A stretch of DNA of 48,946 nucleotides, from the NCBI GenBank assembly GCA_008671135.1, contig RQAP01000043.1, positions 1 to 48,946 on the forward strand, given 5' to 3'. The notes beneath the pieces are model-generated. The model saw only the letters and a list, made by a program, of their open reading frames with translations, searched no databases and was not told the origin of the DNA. Each line of letters begins with the position of its first letter. Within the stretch, counting starts at the first letter, position 1. A program made the translations under genes and the position numbers. Positions 1 to 10,885 of this stretch are shown piece after piece. This DNA comes from Collinsella aerofaciens. GTDB lineage: Bacteria > Actinomycetota > Coriobacteriia > Coriobacteriales > Coriobacteriaceae.

Positions 1-47
1 CGGAACGGGACCGGGCGTGCCCCCCATGCTCTGGCCGCTGACCGGTG
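1..47 (-). rRNA. rrf: 5S ribosomal RNA, 5' part only (runs off the window)
   Basis: Read on the minus strand, the first bases of the window contain ACGCCCGGTCCCGTTCCG, preceded by a GGGGGG tract and CAGCGGCC. This matches the 5' half of actinobacterial 5S rRNA. The gene follows 23S by about 150 nt, in the usual 16S-23S-5S order. The 3' half lies outside the window, and the 5' end is placed only to within a few bases. Confidence 0.75.
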
Positions 48-199
48 GGCGGCGCCCACCGTATCTTCGGTGTCCGGTGTCTCTTCACGTGCCCTGGGGG
101 CCGCATGGCGTATAGGGGAGGTGACTCGGGGGCATCCTCGTGCCCGGACCGCGCTTCTGAGCGCTCAGTCCCGCGGGCCGCGAGGTGCGGTTCCGGAAG

Positions 200-5075
<4,876 letters not shown>

Positions 5076-5555
5076 ATATATGGGCTTCGAGCCCGTCCGG
5101 TCCTCTCAGTCATTCGCTGATCGGTTCCGTTCGATTCATATGGTTCTAGTATAGGAAAAGGAATTTCTCGGGGCCGCCTCTCGGCGGCCTTGCGAAAAAC
5201 AAATCCAAGTTAGACCATTTCAAATGGTTCGATGTCTGCCCGGATGCGACACTGAAGTGAGTGTCCATCCTCGCAGTATCCGGTTCTCAAGGTGCACGCC
5301 TGCGCTGATTCCCGGTTCCACCGGGCCGCGCGGCAAGGAGATATATTGCCAGACCGGAGGGGCCCCGTGGGCGGGAATTCCACTCTTCACAAGTCCTACA
5401 CAATACATCGCTTCCTATATAAGTCATAGAAAGGCTGGTGCAGAAATACTGCACGTATCAGATGATGACCCTTCGGTTAAGAGATATATAAAGATCGGTC
5501 ACCTGTAAGTGTTTATCTACCCGCGCTTTTAGCAATGTAAACCAGCGCTTTCGAT
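5076..5555 (-). other. rRNA operon leader and promoter region
   Basis: About 480 nt between the rplT terminator and 16S contain no credible gene. Structures seen include a GCCGCC-TCTC-GGCGGC hairpin (5173-5188), a near-perfect palindrome ACCATTT-C-AAATGGT (5214-5228) and a boxA-like element (5281-5294). The upstream part (5400-5520) is AT-rich. On the minus strand it has CTTACA followed about 15 nt later by TATATA (about 5484-5510), a weak -35/-10 candidate. The exact promoter cannot be fixed by eye. Confidence 0.5.
5281..5294 (-). promoter_or_regulatory. boxA-like antitermination element in the 16S leader
   Basis: The minus strand reads CACCTTGAGAACCG, about 205 nt upstream of 16S. The TTGAGAAC core matches Gram-positive rrn boxA elements, and it has a sister copy in the 16S-23S spacer. 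It probably recruits NusB-S10 for processive rRNA transcription (inference from family knowledge). Confidence 0.5.
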
Positions 5556-5592
5556 AAAAAAGGGAAGCGCCGCGCACAACGCGACACTCCCC
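5556..5592 (-). terminator. Rho-independent terminator after rplT
   Basis: On the minus strand GGGGAGTGTCGCG pairs across a short loop with CGCGGCGCTTCCC. The 13-bp stem has a few G-U pairs and is followed directly by TTTTTT. It begins about 20 nt after the rplT stop and ends the infC-rpmI-rplT operon ahead of the rRNA promoter region. Confidence 0.85.
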
Positions 5593-5612
5593 TAGCGATT
5601 CAAGAGAATCTA

Positions 5613-5972
5613 TTAGGCCTCGAGAGCCTTCTTGGCAATGGTAGCCAGCTCGTTGAAGGACTCGATGTCCTCGTAAGCCATCTGAGCCAGGACCTTGCGG
5701 TCGAGCTCGATGCCGGCAACCTTCAGGCCGTGCATGAACTGAGAGTAAGAGATGTCGTTCAGACGAGCAGCAGCGTTGATACGAGTGATCCAGAGAGAAC
5801 GGATCTCGCGCTTCTTGTTGCGGCGATCACGATACTGATACTGCAGGGAGTGCTGGACCTGCTCTTTAGCATGCTTGTAAGTACGCGAAGCGGCACCGTA
5901 GTAACCCTTCGCACGGTGCATAACGGTACGGCGCTTCTTCTTGGCGGCAACAGCGCGCTTAATACGTGCCAT
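5613..5972 (-). CDS. rplT: 50S ribosomal protein L20
   Basis: This 119-residue basic protein has the full L20 pattern: N-terminal MARIKRAVAAKKKRR, then YRDRRNKKREIRSLWITRIN and the C-terminal globular part with QFMHGLKVAGIELDRKVLA. L20 binds 23S rRNA early in large-subunit assembly and does not take part in catalysis. The length is normal for the family. It is the last gene of infC-rpmI-rplT, 39 nt after rpmI, with a GGAG-type site before the ATG. In Firmicutes, L20 represses its own operon by binding the infC leader. The structured leader upstream of infC here would allow the same, but that link is inferred. Confidence 0.98.
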   Translation of the reverse strand: MARIKRAVAAKKKRRTVMHRAKGYYGAASRTYKHAKEQVQHSLQYQYRDRRNKKREIRSLWITRINAAARLNDISYSQFMHGLKVAGIELDRKVLAQMAYEDIESFNELATIAKKALEA

Positions 5973-6011
5973 GTTCTATCAACTCCTAGACGGTAAAACG
6001 AAAAAACGAAC

Positions 6012-6203
6012 TTAGGCGAGACGCGACTTGATGACCTTGCGGTCGGCAGCGGCGATCTCGGTCTCCTGACGGAAGCCACGCTTACGCTTGGTGGACTTCT
6101 TGCTCAGGATGTGGCTCTTGAAAGCCTTGGCGCGCATAAGCTTGCCGGTACCAGTCTTGCGGAAACGCTTCTTGGTGCCGCTGTGGGACTTCATCTTAGG
6201 CAT
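6012..6203 (-). CDS. rpmI: 50S ribosomal protein L35
   Basis: This 63-residue, very basic protein opens with MPKMKSHSGTKKRFRKTGTG, the L35 signature, and continues with KAFKSHILSKKSTKRKR. L35 is a small component of the large ribosomal subunit. The gene sits between infC (32 nt upstream) and rplT (39 nt downstream), the standard operon order in bacteria. An AAGGAGT site precedes the ATG (complement near 6207-6213). Start and length are as expected. Confidence 0.98.
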   Translation of the reverse strand: MPKMKSHSGTKKRFRKTGTGKLMRAKAFKSHILSKKSTKRKRGFRQETEIAAADRKVIKSRLA

Positions 6204-6235
6204 GAAATACTCCTTAATCGGTTACAGAACACTAG

Positions 6236-6790
6236 TTACTTGGTATCGCTTGCCGCTTTATCCTCATCGAAGGCGCCCTTAATCGGGGCGAGCAGCATAA
6301 GCATGTTACGGCCTTCCATCTTAGGCTTGGACTCGACCGTAGCGTAAGGCTTGAGATCCTCGGCGAGGCGCTCGAGAACGTTAAGGCCCTGCTCCGGGTG
6401 AGCCATCTCACGGCCGCGGAACATGATGGTGATCTTAACGCGTGCGCCCTTCTTGAGGAAACGCAGAACGTGGCCCTTCTTGGTCTCGTAGTCGCCAACG
6501 TCGATCTTGGGTCGGAACTTCATTTCCTTGACCTCGACCTTGGACTGGTTCTTACGAGCAGCCTTGGCCTTCATGGCCTGCTGGTACTTGAACTTACCGT
6601 AGTCCATGACCTTGCAGACCGGCGGCTCCGCGTTGGGAGCGATCTCGACCAGGTCGAGACCCTGATCGTCGGCGACGCGCTGGGCATCGCGGATGGCGAA
6701 CAGGCCGAGCTGAGAGCCATCGACGCCAATCAAACGGCACGAAGATGCAGTGATCTCGTCGTTGATGCGGGTGTCATCAGACTTAGCTAT
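6236..6790 (-). CDS. infC: Translation initiation factor IF-3, probable AUA start
   Basis: IF-3 binds the 30S subunit, prevents premature 50S joining and rejects non-standard start codons. Both domains are present: the N-terminal part (RINDEI, then LIGVDGSQLG and EIAPNAEPPVCKVMDYGK) and the C-terminal part (FRPKIDVGDYETK to ESKPKMEGRNMLMLLAP). An ATG exists at 6803-6805 in frame, but it has no Shine-Dalgarno upstream, and the bases ATGGAGG themselves form a strong GGAGG (6799-6803). That GGAGG lies 8 nt before an in-frame ATA (6788-6790), giving a 184-residue protein starting (M)AKSDDTRINDE. infC in many bacteria uses AUU, AUC or AUA so that IF-3 limits its own synthesis. The AUG alternative would give 189 residues. 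Confidence 0.93.
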   Translation of the reverse strand: MAKSDDTRINDEITASSCRLIGVDGSQLGLFAIRDAQRVADDQGLDLVEIAPNAEPPVCKVMDYGKFKYQQAMKAKAARKNQSKVEVKEMKFRPKIDVGDYETKKGHVLRFLKKGARVKITIMFRGREMAHPEQGLNVLERLAEDLKPYATVESKPKMEGRNMLMLLAPIKGAFDEDKAASDTK

Positions 6791-6809
6791 TTTCCCTACC
6801 TCCATTCAT

Positions 6810-6843
6810 AAAAAAATAACCCGGCGCTTCTCAGCAACCAGGT
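6810..6843 (-). terminator. Attenuator-like terminator in the infC leader
   Basis: On the minus strand ACCTGG pairs with CCGGGT around an inner GCT-GAGA-AGC stem, followed by TATTTTTTTAT. This is a typical intrinsic terminator, ending only a few bases before the infC ribosome site. Because it lies between promoter and gene, it would work as an attenuator. In Bacillus the same operon is controlled by L20-dependent attenuation in the leader. The parallel is inferred from position, not proven. Confidence 0.6.
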
Positions 6844-6966
6844 CGTACACATAGACTTCCTCGATTTGAGGAAGGTAATCTAAGTTGTATGACCAGTCAG
6901 CTGCTCATTGGCGCCAAAAGGTGGGAACCCTCGGGTTCCTCTTTAGGGCATTGCGGAAACAACGCA
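6844..6966 (-). promoter_or_regulatory. Structured 5' leader of infC-rpmI-rplT
   Basis: Between the putative start site (about 6966) and the attenuator lie two perfect hairpins: CTTCCTC-N5-GAGGAAG (6856-6874) and a GGAACC-CTCG-GGTTCC palindrome (6924-6939). There is no open frame that makes sense. The layout fits a regulatory leader RNA that senses L20 or ribosome status. I cannot show a match to the Rfam L20 leader by eye. Confidence 0.45.
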
Positions 6967-6972
6967 TTGCGA

Positions 6973-6978
6973 ATAATA
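6973..6978 (-). promoter_or_regulatory. Candidate extended -10 for the infC operon
   Basis: The minus strand reads TGTTATTATTCGC, that is TG-N-TATTAT, an extended -10 element. No good -35 is visible. It lies just downstream of two tRNA-type terminators and about 165-180 nt upstream of infC, so a promoter is needed here. Confidence 0.4.
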
Positions 6979-7011
6979 ACACGTACAGCGCGTTATCACA
7001 TTACGTACACG

Positions 7012-7034
7012 AAAAAGGGGGCCGCAACCCCCTT
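7012..7034 (-). terminator. Rho-independent terminator (copy A)
   Basis: The minus strand reads AAGGGGG-TTGCGG-CCCCCTTTTTC. It is a 5-bp G/C stem (extended by the flanking A/T pairs) with a T run, nearly identical to the tRNA-Leu terminator at 7195-7217. It insulates infC from upstream transcription. Confidence 0.7.
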
Positions 7035-7052
7035 GAAGCGCAGGTGCATGTA

Positions 7053-7075
7053 TGGTGCCCGAGGCGAGACTCGAA
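7053..7075 (-). pseudogene. tRNA-Leu 3'-end fragment
   Basis: The minus strand reads TTCGAGTCTCGCCTCGGGCACCA in two halves (TTCGAGTCTCGC and CTCGGGCACCA), identical to the T-arm, acceptor strand and CCA of the intact tRNA-Leu at 7237-7323. The D-arm, anticodon and variable arm are absent. Confidence 0.75.
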
Positions 7076-7190
7076 GGGACTTCGCTTCGCGAAGCCCCGG
7101 GCTTCGGGCGCATGGCGCCCTCGCCACGCTCCGCTACAAACAGGCCACAGGCCTGTTTGCTTAACGCTCCGCGCGCTCACGCGAGTTCGG
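7076..7190. repeat. Cluster of short palindromes between the two tRNA 3' copies
   Basis: This 115-nt stretch is almost all self-complementary: CTTCGCTTCGCGAAG, GGGCGC-ATG-GCGCCC (7107-7121) and AAACAGGCC-ACA-GGCCTGTTT (7137-7157), among others. No coding potential is seen. It resembles a small REP-like or remnant mobile insertion between the duplicated tRNA ends. Confidence 0.5.
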
Positions 7191-7194
7191 CACG

Positions 7195-7217
7195 AAAAAG
7201 GGGGCCTTGACCCCCTT
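7195..7217 (-). terminator. Rho-independent terminator of tRNA-Leu
   Basis: The minus strand reads AAGGGGG-TCAAGG-CCCCCTTTTTC, starting about 20 nt after the CCA end of tRNA-Leu. Confidence 0.75.
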
Positions 7218-7236
7218 GAACGCTCACTTGCATGTA

Positions 7237-7323
7237 TGGTGCCCGAGGCGAGACTCGAACTCGCACGTTGTTGCCAACGGTGGATTTTGAGTCCACTGCG
7301 TCTGCCAATTCCGCCACTCGGGC
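7237..7323 (-). tRNA. tRNA-Leu (anticodon CAA)
   Basis: The minus strand begins GCCCGAGTGGCGGAATTGGC, a leucine tRNA start. The anticodon stem-loop is GTGGA-CTCAAAA-TCCAC, so the anticodon is CAA. It has a class II long variable arm (CGTTGGCAACAACG), a T-loop TTCGAGT, and an acceptor end CTCGGGC-A with CCA encoded (87 nt). The 7-bp acceptor stem pairs perfectly. A TGTGATAAACT sequence about 20 nt upstream could serve as its -10 region. Confidence 0.96.
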
Positions 7324-7362
7324 ACGCAATGCGTGAGTTAGTTTATCACAGCTTTCTACCGA

Positions 7363-8796
7363 TTAGTCCGAAAATGGATCTTCGAGCATTTCGATGAGTT
7401 CGACCGTGCGTAGCATCTCGCGCTGACGGCATCCGCGACCGTCGACCGAAGCCTCACCCATCTGGTTATCGTAAGGGTCCTCGCGCATGCCGTCGAAAGA
7501 GGGCTCAAACTCTGCCTGGAATCGATTGTTGGCCACCATACGCCATGGGTCGAGATTGCCAAAGTAGTGACGGCGGCGCCACTCCTCCCCCATCCTGTGA
7601 GCAGAAGATCCAAATGACACGTCGGCGTTGAGCCAACCGGTCTGCGGCGTATAGAACTCTGCCCAGTCGTGCGACCCCACCGAATCGGGCGCAACGTACA
7701 GGCCGCTCTGCCAACGGGCAGGCACGCCCGCGATACGGCACATGGTGATAAACGTGAGCGCCATAACGCCGCAATCGCCGCGGAGCGAATGCGCGCAGTC
7801 ATCGGCAATAGATCCCAAAAGCAAGTACGGCGGCTGATAGCGATAGTCGATATGCTGCGTCAGATAATCATAGATAGCACGAGCGCGATCGAGCGGATCC
7901 TCGAGTCCGTCAACAACACCGGCCGTCAGCTGCTGCAGATACGGCGTGAATGCAATGTGCGGACGGTCCTCGGAAATATCCTCGGGCAGAGGCGCGTCCA
8001 TACGCGGATGAACCGGAAGTGTGCCACCGTAGACATCACAATAAGCAGCATCGATGTGATAACGATAAGTCACCGAGAATGAGCGCTCACTCGAAGAAGA
8101 CCACGAGGCGGTACGCGCCGAAGCGTTCGCGGGAGCAACAGCACCCTCCGGCGTCATGTCGAGAATCTCGACCCGAGACTGCTGACGGCAGGCAGCCGCG
8201 ACGGGAAGCCAAGCGCAAACGGTCTCCCCCTCCAGAGCGCCGGGGACAGACACGGACGCTTTAAGCGTAATGACGCGAGCCAATCCGTTTTGTGACTCCA
8301 TCTCCTTGAGCATCTCGTCGCGCAGTGCTATTCCGTCCGTAGAATCGGGACGCATGCCGGGGACCTCTTTGGGATATACGCGAAGCGAATCGAGGAAGTT
8401 GTCGAGAACGAACAGCTCGCCATCGATAAAGCGCCAGTCAATACGCTTACGGTCAATCAGATCGTCAAACTGCTCCTCGGTAAACTCAGGCCACTCCTCG
8501 CGAATCATCGCAATAGCTCGATCGCGCGACACCGAAAAATGAAGCGGCGTCTCAAGCATGCGATACCGCTCGGCACGAACGCAGGCAGCAAGCGAGGGAT
8601 CGGGATCTTGGGCAAGTAGGCGGTCGCAAGCCTCAATAGCCTGCGAAAGATACCCCGCGTCCTTTAAACGCAGAATCTCGGGTGGCAAGCCAACATCTAG
8701 AAAACGGAAGTCATCATTGCAAACATCAACAGAGCAACCAACAGGACCCTCGTCAATAACCTTCCCATCCGAAGGCAGCACATTAATAACAGCCAT
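7363..8796 (-). CDS. Transglutaminase-like superfamily protein
   Basis: This protein of about 477 residues has a transglutaminase/protease-like core in its C-terminal half. The catalytic triad is visible as Cys in RGDCGVMAL (about residue 340), His in SHDWAEFY (about 375) and Asp in NADVSFG (about 391). The N-terminal 200 residues look helical (LKDAGYLSQAIEACDRLLA) and match no family I know. I see no signal peptide, so it is probably cytoplasmic. Family members are usually thiol peptidases or amidases; the substrate is unknown. I chose the ATG at 8794-8796 because GGAG lies 6 nt before it. Upstream in-frame ATG (8832) and GTG (8877) lack a ribosome site. It stands alone between tRNA-Leu and fba. 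Confidence 0.8.
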   Translation of the reverse strand: MAVINVLPSDGKVIDEGPVGCSVDVCNDDFRFLDVGLPPEILRLKDAGYLSQAIEACDRLLAQDPDPSLAACVRAERYRMLETPLHFSVSRDRAIAMIREEWPEFTEEQFDDLIDRKRIDWRFIDGELFVLDNFLDSLRVYPKEVPGMRPDSTDGIALRDEMLKEMESQNGLARVITLKASVSVPGALEGETVCAWLPVAAACRQQSRVEILDMTPEGAVAPANASARTASWSSSSERSFSVTYRYHIDAAYCDVYGGTLPVHPRMDAPLPEDISEDRPHIAFTPYLQQLTAGVVDGLEDPLDRARAIYDYLTQHIDYRYQPPYLLLGSIADDCAHSLRGDCGVMALTFITMCRIAGVPARWQSGLYVAPDSVGSHDWAEFYTPQTGWLNADVSFGSSAHRMGEEWRRRHYFGNLDPWRMVANNRFQAEFEPSFDGMREDPYDNQMGEASVDGRGCRQREMLRTVELIEMLEDPFSD

Positions 8797-8937
8797 ACCA
8801 AACTCCAAGTCATTAGAACTCTTGAAGTCCATTGTAGCGAGATAAAAAGAAAGCCCCAATAAAGGAACCCTCAACACCGATAAACGGTACCTATAAAAAA
8901 TGAATTCAGCTCAGTAACCCTGTGGCGAGTTAACGAA

Positions 8938-9030
8938 GGAGGCCCCGTTCACCCGAAGCTTTTCCCATTGCGCGACTTCTGGCAAAGCCAGGTGAGCGCA
9001 AGGGAAAAGCGTAGGGTGAACGGGGCCTCC
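8938..9030. repeat. 93-nt near-perfect palindrome downstream of fba
   Basis: The arm GGAGGCCCCGTTCACCC (8938-8954) is exactly repeated inverted at 9014-9030. After a 3-nt mismatch, GCTTTTCCC and TTGCGC also pair with the far arm, and the 22-nt loop itself forms CTGGC-AAA-GCCAG. Nearly the whole element can fold as one hairpin. No T run follows on either strand, so it is not a standard terminator, although it lies where the fba transcript should end. It could be a MITE or REP-like element, or an mRNA-stabilising structure. Confidence 0.85.
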
Positions 9031-9052
9031 GACGGGAAAGTTAAACCGCTAC

Positions 9053-9919
9053 TTACGCCTTGTTGACGGAGCCAAACTCCTCCATGAGCTCCTTGGTGCG
9101 GGCAACGATGTTGTCGCGACCAGGCTTGAGGAGCTTGCGGGGGTCAAAGCCCTTGCCCTGCTGATCCTTGCCAGCCTCGATATACTCGCGAACGCCCTTG
9201 GCGAAGACGAGCTGCAGATCGGTGTTAACGTTAATCTTGGAGATACCCAGGGAGATGGCCTTCTTGATCTGATCCTCGGGGATGCCGGTACCACCGTGCA
9301 GAACGAGGGGCAGGTCGCCGGTCTGAGCCTTGATCTCGCCCAGACGCTCGAAGGAAAGGCCAGCCCAGTCGGCGGGATACACGCCGTGGATGTTGCCGAT
9401 ACCGCAGGCGAGGAAGTCGACGCCCAGGTCAGCAATCTGCTTGCACTCAGCGGGGTCAGCGAGCTCGCCGTTGGAGGTCACGCCGTCCTCGGTGCCGCCG
9501 ATACCGCCGACCTCGGCCTCGATGGACATGCCCTTGGAGTGGGCAAGCTCAACGAGTTCCTTGGTGCGGTCGAGGTTAAGCTGGAAGGTCTCCTCGTGAG
9601 AGCCGTCATACATGATGGACGTGAAGCCGGCCTCGATGCACTTGAAGCAGTCCTCGTAAGAACCGTGATCGAGGTGAAGGGCGACGGGGACGGTAACGCC
9701 CGTGGCCTCGACGGCAGCCTTGACCATGTCGGCGCAGACCTTGAAACCGCCCATCCACTTAGCGGCACCAGCGGTGCACTGAAGGATCAGCGGAGACTTG
9801 GCCTCCTCGGCGGCCTGGAGAATAGCCAGGGTCCACTCGAGGTTGTTGGTGTTGAAGGCACCGAGAGCGTACTTGCCGGCCTCGGCCTTCTTGAGCATGT
9901 CTGCTGCGTTGACGAGCAT
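9053..9919 (-). CDS. fba: Class II fructose-1,6-bisphosphate aldolase
   Basis: The 288-residue enzyme cleaves fructose-1,6-bisphosphate to dihydroxyacetone phosphate and glyceraldehyde-3-phosphate in glycolysis, using a divalent metal. Visible class II features are MLVNAADMLKKAEAGKYALG at the start, the metal/phosphate segment VALHLDHGSYEDC, YDGSHEE, EAEVGGIGGTEDG, and the metal His in VLHGGTGIPED followed by KINVNTDLQ. The length is typical for the Gram-positive type. The start at 9919 is fixed by AGGAGG (9930-9935) 10 nt upstream; the open frame runs further 5' but without a site. It is transcribed alone from a good promoter at 9960-9987. Confidence 0.97.
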   Translation of the reverse strand: MLVNAADMLKKAEAGKYALGAFNTNNLEWTLAILQAAEEAKSPLILQCTAGAAKWMGGFKVCADMVKAAVEATGVTVPVALHLDHGSYEDCFKCIEAGFTSIMYDGSHEETFQLNLDRTKELVELAHSKGMSIEAEVGGIGGTEDGVTSNGELADPAECKQIADLGVDFLACGIGNIHGVYPADWAGLSFERLGEIKAQTGDLPLVLHGGTGIPEDQIKKAISLGISKINVNTDLQLVFAKGVREYIEAGKDQQGKGFDPRKLLKPGRDNIVARTKELMEEFGSVNKA

Positions 9920-9959
9920 AAAAGAAACCTCCTGTAAGGTTGCTCCGATAACGCCTGAG

Positions 9960-9987
9960 ATTTTACCACGACATACCCGAGCATAAA
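9960..9987 (-). promoter_or_regulatory. Promoter of fba
   Basis: The minus strand has TTTATG (9982-9987), a 16-nt spacer, and TGG-TAAAAT (extended -10, hexamer 9960-9965). The implied start is near 9953, giving a leader of about 34 nt. Confidence 0.55.
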
Positions 9988-10113
9988 CGTTCGTTTGTTC
10001 ACGAATACCATCCGATTGGACAATTTTTGACCGTTTGCCCCACAGAATCGACCCACTGGGGAAAATAGCTTGACGATTGAGCGGTCTTCGTGGTTCGAAA
10101 GACGGCTTCGAGC

Positions 10114-10797
10114 CTACATCTGCATAAACGGATTCTGCATAAGTTCGCGCGCCATCGTGGTCGAATCGCCATGGCCCGTCAAGCAAACGGTATCGGGCGG
10201 AAGCGTCTTGGCAAGTTTGGAGAGCGAGCGCATAATCGCCGCCTCGTCACCGCCGGAAAGATCGGTACGACCGTGGCTGCCCGGGAAAAGCGTGTCGCCC
10301 ACAAAGGCGATGTTCCCCTGCTCGGTCGCGGCGAACAGGACGATGCCGCCCGGCGTATGCCCCGGCGTCTCGATCACCTGCAGGCAGATATCGCCCAATT
10401 CAATCGTATCGCCCTCGGCAAGCAGCCACGTCGGCTCGCCCGGATCGGGCGTCTCAATACCCCACATGGCGCGCTGCTCCTCGATATTTGCGCGAGGCAC
10501 CGTCACGTCCTTAGCGCACAACTCATATAGTGCGCTGTCGCCAACGACAGCTCGAACCCCGGCGACCCCGCCAACATGGTCGGCATGACCGTGCGTGCAG
10601 ACAGAGCCGAGTACGCGAACCTCGGGATGCGCGGTGCGGATATGCTTCACAAGACGCTCGCCCTCCCACGCCGGATCGACGATTAAGCACTCGTCATTCG
10701 AAATCACGACGTAACTGTTGGTCTGAATCGGGCCGTTGACGAGTGCCTCAATCGAAGCTGCACCTCGGGGTGTCAGGTCCAAAGTCATATCGCCCAT
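10114..10797 (-). CDS. MBL-fold metallohydrolase (glyoxalase II-like)
   Basis: This 227-residue protein has a metallo-beta-lactamase fold. The zinc motif THGHADHVGG is at about residues 68-77, followed by the third ligand in TPGHTPGGIVLF, an FVGDTLFPGSHGRTDL block, and a C-terminal LTGHGDST ligand. The order fits small YcbL/GloB-like thioesterases that hydrolyse S-acyl-glutathione or related thiol esters. The true substrate is unknown, and glutathione may not exist in this organism. GGAGG (about 10806-10810) suits the ATG at 10797 (8-nt spacing) better than the ATG at 10803 (2 nt). The gene follows rel by 88 nt on the same strand and is probably part of the recJ-rel transcription unit. Confidence 0.9.
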   Translation of the reverse strand: MGDMTLDLTPRGAASIEALVNGPIQTNSYVVISNDECLIVDPAWEGERLVKHIRTAHPEVRVLGSVCTHGHADHVGGVAGVRAVVGDSALYELCAKDVTVPRANIEEQRAMWGIETPDPGEPTWLLAEGDTIELGDICLQVIETPGHTPGGIVLFAATEQGNIAFVGDTLFPGSHGRTDLSGGDEAAIMRSLSKLAKTLPPDTVCLTGHGDSTTMARELMQNPFMQM

Positions 10798-10885
10798 GCG
10801 CATACCCTCCTTCTAAAATACGTTCGAGGCACCAAACGATGCCTCGAACGTAACCAATATCTATGATGCTGAGAGGCTCTCGCAC

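Larger units (their letters stand above)
7008..7075 (-). repeat. Direct-repeat copy A: tRNA-Leu 3' end plus terminator
   Basis: These 68 bases nearly duplicate 7191-7259: the same GAAAAAGGGGGCC...CCCCCTTGAA terminator arm, the same GCATGTATGGTGCCCGAGG junction, and the last 23 nt of tRNA-Leu including CCA. Past the T-loop the similarity stops abruptly at 7075. Only the 3' quarter of a tRNA is present, so it is not a functional gene. It may be the scar of a tRNA-targeting integration or the relic of a lost tandem tRNA gene. Confidence 0.8.

Noticed and set aside
7008..7323. An integrated prophage or island at tRNA-Leu
   Set aside because: Only about 115 bp of palindromic DNA separate the two tRNA 3' copies and there is no integrase gene; at most a scar remains.
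8938..9030. Calling the 93-nt palindrome a Rho-independent terminator of fba
   Set aside because: Neither strand has a T run after the stem, and the stem is far longer than usual, so I list it as a repeat of unknown role.
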